DNA of 64,000 nt from Pseudomonas sp. RIT-PI-q. GTDB lineage: Bacteria; Pseudomonadota; Gammaproteobacteria; Pseudomonadales; Pseudomonadaceae. Made by a program: the position numbers and the translations under genes. Within the stretch, counting starts at the first letter, position 1, and the number at the start of each line of letters is the position of its first letter. Below the pieces are notes generated by a model that searched no databases, was not told the origin of the DNA, and was given only the letters and a program-made list of their open reading frames with translations. Below, in pieces: positions 44,118-53,183 of this stretch. Location: assembly GCF_001297125.1 (NCBI RefSeq), contig NZ_LHPC01000017.1, forward strand, positions 248,001 through 312,000, read 5' to 3'.

Positions 44118-44894
44118 ATGCGTATTCAAGACAAAGTCATCGTCATCACTGGCGGCGCTTCGGGCCTGGGCCTGGCCACCGCGCACTACATGGCAGGCGA
44201 AAAAGCCGCCAAAGTGGCGATTTTCGACCTGAACATCGAAGCCGGCGAAAAAGCCGTTGCCGAGATTGGCGCCGACCGCGCCATGTTCGTGCAGACCGAC
44301 GTCAGTGATGAAGCCTCGGTGCAGAACGCGGTCAATGCCGTGATTGCCACATTCGGAGCGATCCACGTGTGCATCAACGGCGCCGCCGTACCGAACGGCT
44401 TCAAAGTGCTGGGCAAGGAAGGCAAGGCCGCACCGCTGGCGAAATTCGCCCTGGCCACTGCGATCAACCTTAACGGCGTGTTCAACGTGATGTCCAAGTG
44501 CGCCGAGCACATGGCCAACAACGAAGCCGAAGCCGGCGAAGAGCGTGGCGTGGTGATCAACGTGTCGTCCGGCGCGGCGTATGAAGGCCAGGTCGGTCAG
44601 TGCGCCTACGCTGCTACCAAGGCAGGCGTAATCGGCATGAACATGCCGGCCGCTCGCGAACTGGGCGCTATTGGCGTGCGGGTCAACGCCATCGCACCGG
44701 GCCTGTTCCTGACCAGCATGGTGGCCGGTCTGGACGAGAAAATCCTCAACTCGCTGAAAGAACAAATGGAGGCCCCGAAACGCCTGGGCGACATGCGTGA
44801 GTTCGCCCATTGCTGTGCCTTCCTGATCGAGAACGCCTACGTCAACGGCGAGACCATCCGCCTCGACGCCGCCTCGCGCATGCGTGCCCGGTAA
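44118..44894 (+). CDS. HSD10-like 3-hydroxyacyl-CoA dehydrogenase (SDR)
   Basis: 258 residues. NAD site T-G-G-A-S-G-L-G (11-18), catalytic S151, Y164, K168 (A-Y-A-A-T-K). The insertion L-G-K-E-G-K-A-A-P-L is typical of 17beta-HSD type 10-like, 3-hydroxy-2-methylacyl-CoA dehydrogenases. It sits 73 bases after the acyl-CoA dehydrogenase gene; that gap holds a strong G-C hairpin (44080-44097) without a T run. Its role is oxidation of the 3-hydroxyacyl-CoA formed by the hydratase. Confidence 0.9.
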   Translation: MRIQDKVIVITGGASGLGLATAHYMAGEKAAKVAIFDLNIEAGEKAVAEIGADRAMFVQTDVSDEASVQNAVNAVIATFGAIHVCINGAAVPNGFKVLGKEGKAAPLAKFALATAINLNGVFNVMSKCAEHMANNEAEAGEERGVVINVSSGAAYEGQVGQCAYAATKAGVIGMNMPAARELGAIGVRVNAIAPGLFLTSMVAGLDEKILNSLKEQMEAPKRLGDMREFAHCCAFLIENAYVNGETIRLDAASRMRAR

Positions 44895-44936
44895 GCGGCC
44901 CGATCTCTTGAGCCAGTCCCACAGGGCCAACACACC

Positions 44937-46523
44937 ATGAAAATGAACTTCAGCCGAATCATGCGCTTGCTCGCCCTGCGTCATCGCGACCAGGAAGCGA
45001 TCGTCAACGTCGAGCGCAACCGGCGTTACACCTACGAGCAATACCACCTGCTGACCAACCGCATCGCCGATGTCCTGCGCTCCGTGCTGCAGGTGCGTAC
45101 GGGCGAGCGCTTCATGCTGATCCTGGAAAACGACAACCTCAGCCTGATGATGTTTCCCAGCACCTTCAAGCAGGAAGGCACGGTGGTCATGACCAACCTG
45201 CGCGACCCGCTCGAGGAGCATGCGCGGCAGATCGAACTGGTCAAACCCCGGGTGGGGTTTGGCGAACCCCGCTTGCTCGACAGTTACTACGGCATGCTGC
45301 GCAGTCGCGGTTGCGACATCGTGGTGAGGGCCCCGCCGACGCTTGCGCAAGCCGCCCTCCCCGGCGTGCACAACTTTTGGTCGTTGGTGGAAGCCGCGTC
45401 CGATCTCGACAATGACGTGACCCTCGATACCGACCAGCACATCTGCATGTTGCGCTTCACCGGTGGCACCACCGGCAAGGGCAAGTGCGCGATGTACTCC
45501 ATCGACAACTGGATGGCCTGCCGCGATGCGGCGTTTATCAACACCGATCTGGGGCTGAGTAGCGCCACCCGATTGCTGCATGTCTCGCCGTTGTCCCACG
45601 GCACGTTGATGCTGTTCTTCCCCACCGTTTATGGTGGCGGAACCAACCTCACCATGAATCAGCTGGACATGGAGTCCTGGCGGCAGAGTGTGGAAAGCGA
45701 ACGCGTCAGCCATTCGTTCCTGGTGCCGACCGTGCTGTACCGGCTGCTGGAAATGCAACGCGCGGCGCCTAAGGATTTTTCGTCGCTGACCACGCTGATC
45801 TACGGCGCCGCACCGATGAGCCCCGACAAACTGGGCGAACTGGTGGAGTGCTTCGGGCAGATTTTTGTCCAGGGCTATGCGGCGACCGAGGCCCCAATGG
45901 TGATCTCGGCGCTCGACAAGGCTGCGCACCGGCCCGGTGATGCCGCAGCCCTTCGGCATCTGTCATCGGCTGGCCGGCCGACACCCGGTGTCGAAGTGTT
46001 TATCGCCGATTCGGACGGTAAACCCTTGCCCATTGGCGAAACCGGCGAAATCCGCATTCGCTGCAAAGCCATCATCAAGGGTTACTACGAGAACCCGGAA
46101 GCAACGGCGGCGGAATTCGACGACGGCGCATGGAAGTCCGGTGACCTGGGTTACATCGATGCCGATGGTTACCTCTACATCGTTGACCGGCTCAAGGACA
46201 TGATCATCAGCGGCGGTTTCAACGTCTATGCGGTGGAAGTCGAGGCGGCTCTTGCAGCACACCCATCAGTGCTGATGGCCGCCGTAGTCGGCATTCCGCA
46301 CGCGGAATGGGGGGAAGCGGTGCATGCCGAAGTGATTCTGCGTCAGGGTGAAACCGTCACTTCAGAAGAGTTGATCGCACAAACCCGCACTCGACTGGGT
46401 GGCTACAAGGCGCCGAAATCGCTGGTGTTTGTCGATGAATTGCCGACGTCGGTGGTCGGCAAAGTGCTGCGCCGGCAAGTTCGGGAAAAGTATTGGCAGA
46501 ACTTGCTACGCAAGATCAGCTGA
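44937..46523 (+). CDS. AMP-forming acyl-CoA ligase
   Basis: 528 residues. The adenylation core shows F-T-G-G-T-T-G-K-G-K (a variant of the usual T-S-G-T-T-G-x-P-K), Y-A-A-T-E-A, S-G-D-L-G-Y and D-R-L-K-D-M-I-I-S-G-G-F-N, ending with the G-K-V-L-R motif that carries the catalytic Lys. It is the last gene of the beta-oxidation operon. It should activate the carboxylic acid made by the alcohol/aldehyde dehydrogenases. The unusual P-loop Pro-to-Gly change is worth noting. Confidence 0.9.
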   Translation: MKMNFSRIMRLLALRHRDQEAIVNVERNRRYTYEQYHLLTNRIADVLRSVLQVRTGERFMLILENDNLSLMMFPSTFKQEGTVVMTNLRDPLEEHARQIELVKPRVGFGEPRLLDSYYGMLRSRGCDIVVRAPPTLAQAALPGVHNFWSLVEAASDLDNDVTLDTDQHICMLRFTGGTTGKGKCAMYSIDNWMACRDAAFINTDLGLSSATRLLHVSPLSHGTLMLFFPTVYGGGTNLTMNQLDMESWRQSVESERVSHSFLVPTVLYRLLEMQRAAPKDFSSLTTLIYGAAPMSPDKLGELVECFGQIFVQGYAATEAPMVISALDKAAHRPGDAAALRHLSSAGRPTPGVEVFIADSDGKPLPIGETGEIRIRCKAIIKGYYENPEATAAEFDDGAWKSGDLGYIDADGYLYIVDRLKDMIISGGFNVYAVEVEAALAAHPSVLMAAVVGIPHAEWGEAVHAEVILRQGETVTSEELIAQTRTRLGGYKAPKSLVFVDELPTSVVGKVLRRQVREKYWQNLLRKIS

Positions 46524-46527
46524 CACA

Positions 46528-46622
46528 CCCCCCGTAGGAGCTGCCGCAGGCTGCGATCTTTTGGCTCTGATTTAAAAACACACAATCAAAAGATCGCAGC
46601 CTGCGGCAGCTCCTACAGGGGG
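46528..46622. repeat. REPIN after the beta-oxidation operon
   Basis: CCCCCCGTAGGAGCTGCCGCAGGCTGCGATCTTTTG and its inverse ending CCTACAGGGGGG pair over about 35 bases; the run of T before the loop would let it end transcription of both converging genes. Confidence 0.93.
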
Positions 46623-46674
46623 GTATCAGCATTTACGTCGACTGCGCGCCGGATCGCCCCAACACCCGCACGCT

Positions 46675-48024
46675 TTACAGATACCAGCGATATTCCCGGG
46701 CGCTGATCTCTTGCATGAACGCCAGATGGTCCTGGCGTTTGTTCTCGCAATACACATCCACGAACTCCGCGCCCAGACCTTCGCGCAGTTGCGGTTGATG
46801 CTGCATCGCGCGCACGGCTTCGAGCATTTCCAGCGGGAAGTCGATGCCGCTGTTACGGTCTTCGTTCAGCGGCAGGATGGGCTCTTTGCCTGCGTCCAGC
46901 CCATGTTCCAGTCCCACCAGAATCGCCGCCAGCACCAGATAAGGGTTGGCATCGGCACCGGCCAGACGATACTCGACGCGCAGGTTTTTCGAATCCGATT
47001 CCGGGATGCGCAGGCACGCATCGCGATCCTCATAGCCCCAACTGGCTTGCGTGGCCACGTTTACCGTACCGCCCAAACGACGCATTGCGTTCTGGTTCGG
47101 CGCGAAGATCGGCATGCTGTGCGGCAGCAATTCCAGGCAGCCTGCCACGGCGTGGCGCAGCGACTGCTGCTGCTTGGCGGCCAACAGGTTATTGCCGGCA
47201 GCGTCGTACAGACTGACATGCACATGCATGCCGCTGCCGGGGTGCTGCAAGTAAGGTTTGGCCATGAAGCTGGCGCGCAAACCGTGCTTGAGCGCGACGC
47301 CTCGGGTACTGCGACAGAACAGAGCGGCCCAGTCGGCAGCACGCAGACCGTCGTCGAGGTGACCGAAGTTGATCTCGAACTGACCCGGCCCCAGTTCAGC
47401 CGTGATCACTGTGGCATCAACGCCCTGAGCCCGCGTCGCCTCGACCATTTCATCCAGCACCGGCGCAAAACGCGACAGGCGCTCGATGTGCATGTTCGGT
47501 TGATCATCGGCATCGTCCGTCAGCCCGTCGCGGGGGAACTGAGGCAGGCCGTCACGCAGCTTTTTATCGAACAGGTAGAATTCCAGTTCGAAAGCCACTA
47601 CCGGATGAATGCCTTTACGTGCCAGCCGATTCAGCACGTGCGCCAGCACTTCGCGCGGTTCGAAAACAATCGGTTTCTCGGTGCCATCCGAGGTGATCAG
47701 CATTTGCCCCAGCGGCTGCGCTTCCCACGTCACCGGTTTGAGCGTGCCGGGCACCAGGCGACGCCGTGCATCCGGGTCACCGTCGTTAAAGCAGTAGTCG
47801 CCGATTTTGAACAACCCGCCCTGCGCGCCCAGCAATACACAGTTTTGCGGCAGCTTGAGCGCGCTGCCGGCGGCGACTTTCTCCAGCATGTCGACGGGAT
47901 AGCGCTTGCCGTAAAAATGCCCCGGAATGTCCAGGGAAATCAGGTCGACATAACGCACGTCGGGGTAGCGTTGGCGAAAAGCACGCACTTCAGCCAGCAG
48001 GTCAGAGCAAGCAGCATCCATCAT
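46675..48024 (-). CDS. Glutamine-synthetase-family amine ligase (gamma-glutamylputrescine synthetase-like)
   Basis: 449 residues. GS-type motifs include the N-terminal beta-grasp domain with D-I-P-G-H-F-Y-G, the V-A-F-E-L-E-F-Y metal Glu strand, and H-P-G-S-G-M-H-V-H-V-S in the active site. The gene is next to a XRE-cupin regulator and an FAD oxidase, the puuA-puuR-puuB arrangement, so a PuuA-like role is the first choice: glutamate plus an amine to the gamma-glutamylamide. The real amine may differ. Stop and upstream regulator are 19 bases apart. Confidence 0.85.
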   Translation of the reverse strand: MMDAACSDLLAEVRAFRQRYPDVRYVDLISLDIPGHFYGKRYPVDMLEKVAAGSALKLPQNCVLLGAQGGLFKIGDYCFNDGDPDARRRLVPGTLKPVTWEAQPLGQMLITSDGTEKPIVFEPREVLAHVLNRLARKGIHPVVAFELEFYLFDKKLRDGLPQFPRDGLTDDADDQPNMHIERLSRFAPVLDEMVEATRAQGVDATVITAELGPGQFEINFGHLDDGLRAADWAALFCRSTRGVALKHGLRASFMAKPYLQHPGSGMHVHVSLYDAAGNNLLAAKQQQSLRHAVAGCLELLPHSMPIFAPNQNAMRRLGGTVNVATQASWGYEDRDACLRIPESDSKNLRVEYRLAGADANPYLVLAAILVGLEHGLDAGKEPILPLNEDRNSGIDFPLEMLEAVRAMQHQPQLREGLGAEFVDVYCENKRQDHLAFMQEISAREYRWYL

Positions 48025-48043
48025 GATTGTTCCTTGATTGTTA

Positions 48044-48601
48044 TCAGGTGTAGACCCAGAGCACTCGCGTGAGATGCTCAGTGAGATTGCCGTAGCGGCA
48101 ACGGGTGTGACTGTCGAACTGAAAACTGTCCCCGGCGCGTAAGGTGACGGGGTCTTCGTCGTCGCCGAGCCATAACGTCAACTCGCCTTCGAGCACATAG
48201 CCGCCCTGCTCCGAACTATCGCTGAGGTGCCGTTCGCCACTGCTGGCGCCGGCTTCCATAAGACTTTCGAGCATCGAGAACGAAGCCCTGATTTTTGGCG
48301 AAACCAGAACGTCGGTAATGCCGTTGGCGTAGTACAGCGTGCGGCGCTCGTCAGGGCGGGTGACCCACGGCAACACCTTGGGTTTGGGCAAGCTGTAGAA
48401 ATAGGTCGTCGGCACGCCGAGGGTTTCGCTGATCGCCGTCAGATCGGCCACCGTGGGCCGGGACAAGCCGCGCTCGACTTGCGACAAAAAACCTACCGAG
48501 CGACCGATTTGGTCGGCCAGGTCCTTGAGGGTGAATTTCTTGTGCTTGCGCAAATCGTGAATAAGGATCGCCAGCGCGGCGATTTCTTCTTGCTTGTTCA
48601 T
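48044..48601 (-). CDS. XRE-family regulator with C-terminal cupin domain (PuuR-like)
   Basis: 185 residues from ATG 48601; the ORF upstream of that extends into the FAD oxidase gene. N-terminal helix-turn-helix (F-T-L-K-D-L-A-D-Q-I-G-R-S-V-G-F-L-S-Q-V-E-R-G) is followed by a cupin (Y-V-L-E-G-E-L-T-L-W; G-D-S-F-Q-F). This architecture is shared with PuuR and other amine-responsive repressors. It lies between the FAD oxidase and the GS-like gene and probably represses the set through the palindrome at 49928-49951. Confidence 0.9.
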   Translation of the reverse strand: MNKQEEIAALAILIHDLRKHKKFTLKDLADQIGRSVGFLSQVERGLSRPTVADLTAISETLGVPTTYFYSLPKPKVLPWVTRPDERRTLYYANGITDVLVSPKIRASFSMLESLMEAGASSGERHLSDSSEQGGYVLEGELTLWLGDDEDPVTLRAGDSFQFDSHTRCRYGNLTEHLTRVLWVYT

Positions 48602-48626
48602 GGCTGGGTTTCCGCTAGTTGACTCA

Positions 48627-49916
48627 TCAAATGCTGTCGCGCAGTCGATACCAGGCCTTGCCGATGGCTTCCAGCGGCGCGGCCAGGTACTTGCCGCCAG
48701 GAAAACTGCCATTACTCAGGCCTTGATACAACGCCAATTCATCCGTCTGGCCGAGAATCGCGTCGGACACCGCACGGGCGGCCGCCAGTGTCGGCAGCAC
48801 GCCATGCCCGGAGTAACCCTGCAGCCAGTAACGGTCACCCTCGCGTCCAACGTCAGGTGTGCGGTTCAGGGTCAGGTCGATGTGCCCGCCCCAGGCAAAC
48901 TCCAGCTCGACGCCTTTGAGCTGCGGGAAAACCCGTTCCAGGAAGGGTCGTGTCGCGCTGGCAATGTCCTTGGGCATGCCGCCCAGGTAGGTGCAACCGC
49001 CGCCGAACAGCAGGCGGTTATCGGGGGTGCGGCGGAAGTAGTCGAGGACGAACTGGTTATCGGTAACGCAGACATTGCTCGGCAGCAGCGCCGTGGCCTG
49101 GTCCGGCGTCAGGGGGGCGGTGGCCACCTGATAAGTCCCGACTGGCAATACGCAACTAGCCAGTTTCGGATCGAGCCGGTCCAGATAGGCGTTGCACGCC
49201 AGCACCAGCACGTCCGCCCGAATCGACCCACGCTCGGTATTCACCAGGAACCGGCCGCCCTCCTCCCGGTAACTCAACGCTTTGCTTTGTTCATGGATGT
49301 GGCCACCCGCACGCTCGATCGCTGCGGCCAGGCCAAGCGCGAGTTTCAGCGGGTTGAGGTGCGCGCCCTCAGGATCGTAGAGGCCGGCCTGATAGCGATC
49401 ACTCGCGACCCAACCGGGCAATTGCTCACGACTGATGAACTGCAAGCCGTGATGACCCCATTTATGACTGGCCTCGTGCTGCCATTCGGTCAACAGACTG
49501 ACCCGACGCGGCATGACCGAAGTCCACAAATGCCCGGCACGATAATCACAGTCGAAGCCATGGCGCCCGGGTAATTCACGCAGCTCTCGGGCGGCCCAGC
49601 GCATGCCGTCCCACAGTCTTCTGGCGCGCTCATAGCCCAACGCGGCTTCCAGCGGCGGCATGTCACACGACCAGCCGAGAATCGCCTGCCCGCCATTGCG
49701 CCCCGAGGCGGCCCACGCCACGCGGCTGGCTTCCAGCAACGTCACCCGTTTGCCGGCCAACGCCAGGCGCAAAGCAGTGTGCAGCCCGCTGAAACCGGCA
49801 CCGACGATCACGACGTCGGTGTCTTGTTCCCCCACAAGCGCGGGTCGAGAGGTCAGGCGATCCGAGCAACTATGGGCGTAATAGCTGGCGACATGCTGGG
49901 GGGACTGCTGAAACAT
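48627..49916 (-). CDS. FAD-dependent amine oxidase (PuuB/DAO family)
   Basis: 429 residues; ATG 49916 after ACGAGG. An N-terminal V-I-V-G-A-G-F-S-G-L dinucleotide site (about 36-45) and the D-amino-acid-oxidase/PuuB fold pattern G-G-C-T-Y-L-G-G near residue 300 are visible. In the Puu pathway PuuB oxidises gamma-glutamylputrescine. The gene is the first of the minus-strand set. Confidence 0.87.
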   Translation of the reverse strand: MFQQSPQHVASYYAHSCSDRLTSRPALVGEQDTDVVIVGAGFSGLHTALRLALAGKRVTLLEASRVAWAASGRNGGQAILGWSCDMPPLEAALGYERARRLWDGMRWAARELRELPGRHGFDCDYRAGHLWTSVMPRRVSLLTEWQHEASHKWGHHGLQFISREQLPGWVASDRYQAGLYDPEGAHLNPLKLALGLAAAIERAGGHIHEQSKALSYREEGGRFLVNTERGSIRADVLVLACNAYLDRLDPKLASCVLPVGTYQVATAPLTPDQATALLPSNVCVTDNQFVLDYFRRTPDNRLLFGGGCTYLGGMPKDIASATRPFLERVFPQLKGVELEFAWGGHIDLTLNRTPDVGREGDRYWLQGYSGHGVLPTLAAARAVSDAILGQTDELALYQGLSNGSFPGGKYLAAPLEAIGKAWYRLRDSI

Positions 49917-49927
49917 TCGAAGCCTCG

Positions 49928-49951
49928 TGAAATTATGTTTTTATAATTTCA
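49928..49951. promoter_or_regulatory. Perfect palindrome, candidate operator of the XRE-cupin regulator
   Basis: TGAAATTAT (49928-49936) and ATAATTTCA (49943-49951) are exact inverse arms with a six-base spacer, 12 bases before the FAD oxidase start. A further half site, ATAAATTTCA, lies at 49965-49974. The region is AT-rich compared with its surroundings. Assignment to this regulator is inferred from position. Confidence 0.6.
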
Positions 49952-50180
49952 TGAAAAAGTACCTTATAAATTTCACGCACGCAACAAGGAGTCCTGCGCA
50001 GAACTTCATGCCGATGGAGACATTTACCTGGCGGGGCGCAAAAAAAACCCAAATCACACCTGTATTTTCTTGATATTTCGGGCTTCATACCTAGGCTCTC
50101 TCTGGGGATTCGAATCTAGAGCGAGTTGTTTTATGGGGGGCTCATCTCGATACATTGATTAATGTTCGCAGGAGCTCGAA

Positions 50181-51797
50181 ATGAACCATAAATCACTGTC
50201 CACAGTGTTTGCCGCAACGGCATTGGTTTCCATGTTGGCAACCCCCGCAATGTCGATGGCTGCCGACAAGCCGCCCCCTAACATTGTGGTGATCATGGGC
50301 GACGATATCGGCTGGTCCAATATTGGCGTCTACAACCAGGGCATGATGGCCGGTCGAACCCCCAACCTCGACCAGCTCGCCGCCGAAGGCATGCGCTTTA
50401 CCGACTATTACGCCGAGGCCAGTTGTACAGCCGGGCGCGCCAACTTCATTACCGGTGAACTGCCGATCCGAACCGGGATGACCACGGTCGGCCAGGCCGG
50501 TTCTCCCATCGGTATTCCCGCCGAAGCCGTCACCATCGCTACCGCACTCAAGGCCATGGGTTATTCCACCGGACAGTTCGGCAAAAACCACCTGGGCGAC
50601 TTGAACGAGTTCCTGCCCACCGTGCACGGCTTCGATGAGTTCTTTGGTTACCTCTATCACCTCGACGCCATGGAAGACCCGGCACACCCCAACTATCCGC
50701 AGGAACTGCTGGCGACCGTGGGGCCGCGCAACATGGTCCACAGCTGGGCCACAACGACTGACGATGCAACCGTGATGCCGCGCTGGGGCAAGGTCGGCAA
50801 ACAGAAAATCGAAGACGCCGGCACGCTCTATCCCGACCGCATGAAAACCGTCGACGATGAAATTCGCGACAAGGCGTTTGCCTTTGTGGATAAGGCCAAG
50901 CAGGACAACAAACCGTTCTTCCTCTGGCTCAACCCGACCCGCATGCACATCGTCACGCACCTGTCCGACAAGTACGAAGCCATGCGCAATTCACAAAATG
51001 GCTGGTCGGAACAGGAAGCCGGCATGGCGCAGCTCGATGACATCGTCGGCGACGTCATGGCGAAGCTGAAAAAAGACGGCATGGATGACAACACCATCGT
51101 GATTTTCACCACCGACAACGGTGCGGAAAACTTCACTTGGCCGGATGGTGGCACCACCCCGTTTGCCATGGGCAAAGGCACGGTGATGGAAGGTGGTTTC
51201 CGGGCCCCGGCGATCATTCGCTGGCCGGGCATGGTGCCGGCTAACCAGGTTGCCAACGGCATCATGTCCGGTATGGATTGGTTCCCGACCCTCGTTGCAG
51301 CGGCCGGCAACCCGAACATCACCACCGAACTGCTCAAGGGCAAGCAACTGGGCGATAGAACGTACAAGGTTCACCTCGATGGCTATGACCAGACACCGAT
51401 GATTACCGGCAAAGGCCCGTCGAATCGCCATGAAATCTTCTACTTTGGCGAAAGTACTTTGGGTGCGATCCGCATCGATGACTTCAAGTACCGTTTCATC
51501 GACCAGCCCGGTGGCTGGCTGGGGGCGAAAACCACGCTGGACATGCCGATCCTGACCAACCTGCGTCTCGACCCGTTCGAACGCGCCGGGTGGCCGGAAA
51601 ACATGGCGGCCAATGGTTCGCTGGAGTATTTCGAGTGGTTCAAGTTCCAGTTCTGGCGCTTCGTGTTCGTGCAGCAGCAGGTGGTCAAGCTGGCTGAAAC
51701 GGCGGTTGAATTCCCACCGATGCAAAAAGGCGCGAGCTTCAACCTCGAAGCGGTCAAGGCCAAGATCGAAGCAGCCCGGGCGGCCATGGCCAAGTGA
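50181..51797 (+). CDS. Periplasmic sulfatase with variant C-x-A-x-R motif
   Basis: 538 residues with Sec signal ending S-M-A-A near residue 28. The formylglycine motif reads C82-T-A-G-R, i.e. C-x-A-x-R rather than C-x-P-x-R. The metal-binding D-D-I-G-W near residue 41 and T-T-D-N-G-A-E are present. No C-terminal membrane helix. It starts a short operon with a FadL-type porin and a DUF3313 lipoprotein. Whether formylglycine is made at this motif depends on the maturase; anSME accepts Ala, FGE prefers Pro. Confidence 0.88.
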   Translation: MNHKSLSTVFAATALVSMLATPAMSMAADKPPPNIVVIMGDDIGWSNIGVYNQGMMAGRTPNLDQLAAEGMRFTDYYAEASCTAGRANFITGELPIRTGMTTVGQAGSPIGIPAEAVTIATALKAMGYSTGQFGKNHLGDLNEFLPTVHGFDEFFGYLYHLDAMEDPAHPNYPQELLATVGPRNMVHSWATTTDDATVMPRWGKVGKQKIEDAGTLYPDRMKTVDDEIRDKAFAFVDKAKQDNKPFFLWLNPTRMHIVTHLSDKYEAMRNSQNGWSEQEAGMAQLDDIVGDVMAKLKKDGMDDNTIVIFTTDNGAENFTWPDGGTTPFAMGKGTVMEGGFRAPAIIRWPGMVPANQVANGIMSGMDWFPTLVAAAGNPNITTELLKGKQLGDRTYKVHLDGYDQTPMITGKGPSNRHEIFYFGESTLGAIRIDDFKYRFIDQPGGWLGAKTTLDMPILTNLRLDPFERAGWPENMAANGSLEYFEWFKFQFWRFVFVQQQVVKLAETAVEFPPMQKGASFNLEAVKAKIEAARAAMAK

Positions 51798-51864
51798 GCA
51801 GTCGAGTTCACGGGTGGCCAGCTGGCCACCCGCGTTTGTGACGGACATTTGCTGAGGTAACCCC

Positions 51865-53133
51865 ATGCAAATAAAAACATCCGCCCTGCCCGTCATGACG
51901 CTGCTCGCGCTGTGCTGCCAACAGGCCCACGCAGGCGGCATCATGCTCTACGAAATCGGCACGGATAACGCGGGCCTGGCCAACGCCGGTGCCGCCGCTC
52001 GGGCGCAGGGCCCTTCGACCATCGCCAGCAACCCGGCGGGCATGAGTTACCTGCCCGGCACGCAAATCACCGGTGGTTTGCAGGTTCTCTACGGTGACCT
52101 GAGCTTCGACCGCGATTCCAACACCAATGGCACGGGTACTGGCAGTGGCAATGCCCTCGACCCGATTCCCGGCGGCAGCTTCTTTATCAGCCATGAACTG
52201 GATGAACACTGGAGCATCGGCTTTGGCAATTATGGCGACTTCGGCTTGGCGGCCAATTACGACAACGAATGGTCCGGGCGCTATTTCGCGCAGAACGCCA
52301 GCCTCGCCGGTTTGTCGTTTGTGCCCAGCGTGGCTTACCGCTTCAACGAGCAATGGTCGGTGGGCCTCGGCGTCAAAGCCATGTACGGCATGCTGCAAGC
52401 GCAAACGGCGATCGACCGCTCGCCCTTCGGCCTCACCGACCGCAGCGACGGCCAGTTCAAGTACAAGGATAACGATTGGGGTTTTGGTGCAAATGTCGGG
52501 GTGATCTATGCCCCGCAACCCGGCACCCGCATTGGCCTGGCCTACACCAGCAAGGTCGATCTGGACTTCGAAGACGGGCTGGACGTCAAAGGTGACGGCC
52601 CGCTGTTGCAGCGCCTCGACGGCCTCAATACCCAACTCGACATGACCGTACCGCAAACCGCCACCCTGAGCCTGTTCCAGCAACTCGATCCACAATGGGC
52701 CTTGCTCGCCTCGGTCAACTGGCAGGACTGGTCAGAGTTCGGCGATATCGCCGTGCAGGTCGACACCACGGCAGTCGGCGCCCAATCGACCACGGTCGAT
52801 GCGCACTTCAAGGACACCTGGCAACTGGCGCTCGGTGCGCAATACCAGGCCACCGCGCAATTGCTGTGGAACGTCGGGGTGGCCTACGACAGCAGCGCCG
52901 TTTCGGACGGCAACCGAACTTTCACCGTGCCCATGGGCGAATCCTGGCGCATTGCGACGGGAGCCACCTATGCTCTGAACAAGGTCACCGACATTAACGT
53001 CAGTTGGGCCATGGTCTGGCTTGGCGACATGCCGGTGGACCAGACCAAAACCACGTCGGGCACTCGAACTTCCGGTCAGTTCGACAATGCCTGGATTCAA
53101 GCCGTGACCGGAAACATGACTTGGCGATTCTGA
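51865..53133 (+). CDS. FadL/OmpP1-family outer-membrane transporter
   Basis: 422 residues; signal ends A-H-A-G-G near residue 24, and the mature N-terminus with N-A-G-L-A-N-A-G-A-A-A-R-A and S-T-I-A-S-N-P-A-G-M is the FadL hatch signature. The C-terminus ends T-W-R-F, an outer-membrane insertion signal. FadL family proteins take up long-chain fatty acids and other hydrophobic molecules. Placement after a sulfatase suggests uptake of a hydrophobic sulfate ester or its product. Confidence 0.9.
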   Translation: MQIKTSALPVMTLLALCCQQAHAGGIMLYEIGTDNAGLANAGAAARAQGPSTIASNPAGMSYLPGTQITGGLQVLYGDLSFDRDSNTNGTGTGSGNALDPIPGGSFFISHELDEHWSIGFGNYGDFGLAANYDNEWSGRYFAQNASLAGLSFVPSVAYRFNEQWSVGLGVKAMYGMLQAQTAIDRSPFGLTDRSDGQFKYKDNDWGFGANVGVIYAPQPGTRIGLAYTSKVDLDFEDGLDVKGDGPLLQRLDGLNTQLDMTVPQTATLSLFQQLDPQWALLASVNWQDWSEFGDIAVQVDTTAVGAQSTTVDAHFKDTWQLALGAQYQATAQLLWNVGVAYDSSAVSDGNRTFTVPMGESWRIATGATYALNKVTDINVSWAMVWLGDMPVDQTKTTSGTRTSGQFDNAWIQAVTGNMTWRF

Positions 53134-53183
53134 TGCCCTGCTACCGAAAAAAAAACGACTTAATCCATGGAGCACACACCACT

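Noticed and set aside
44031..45959. 642-codon minus-strand frame opposite the SDR and ligase genes
   Set aside because: Antisense to two genes with full catalytic motifs.
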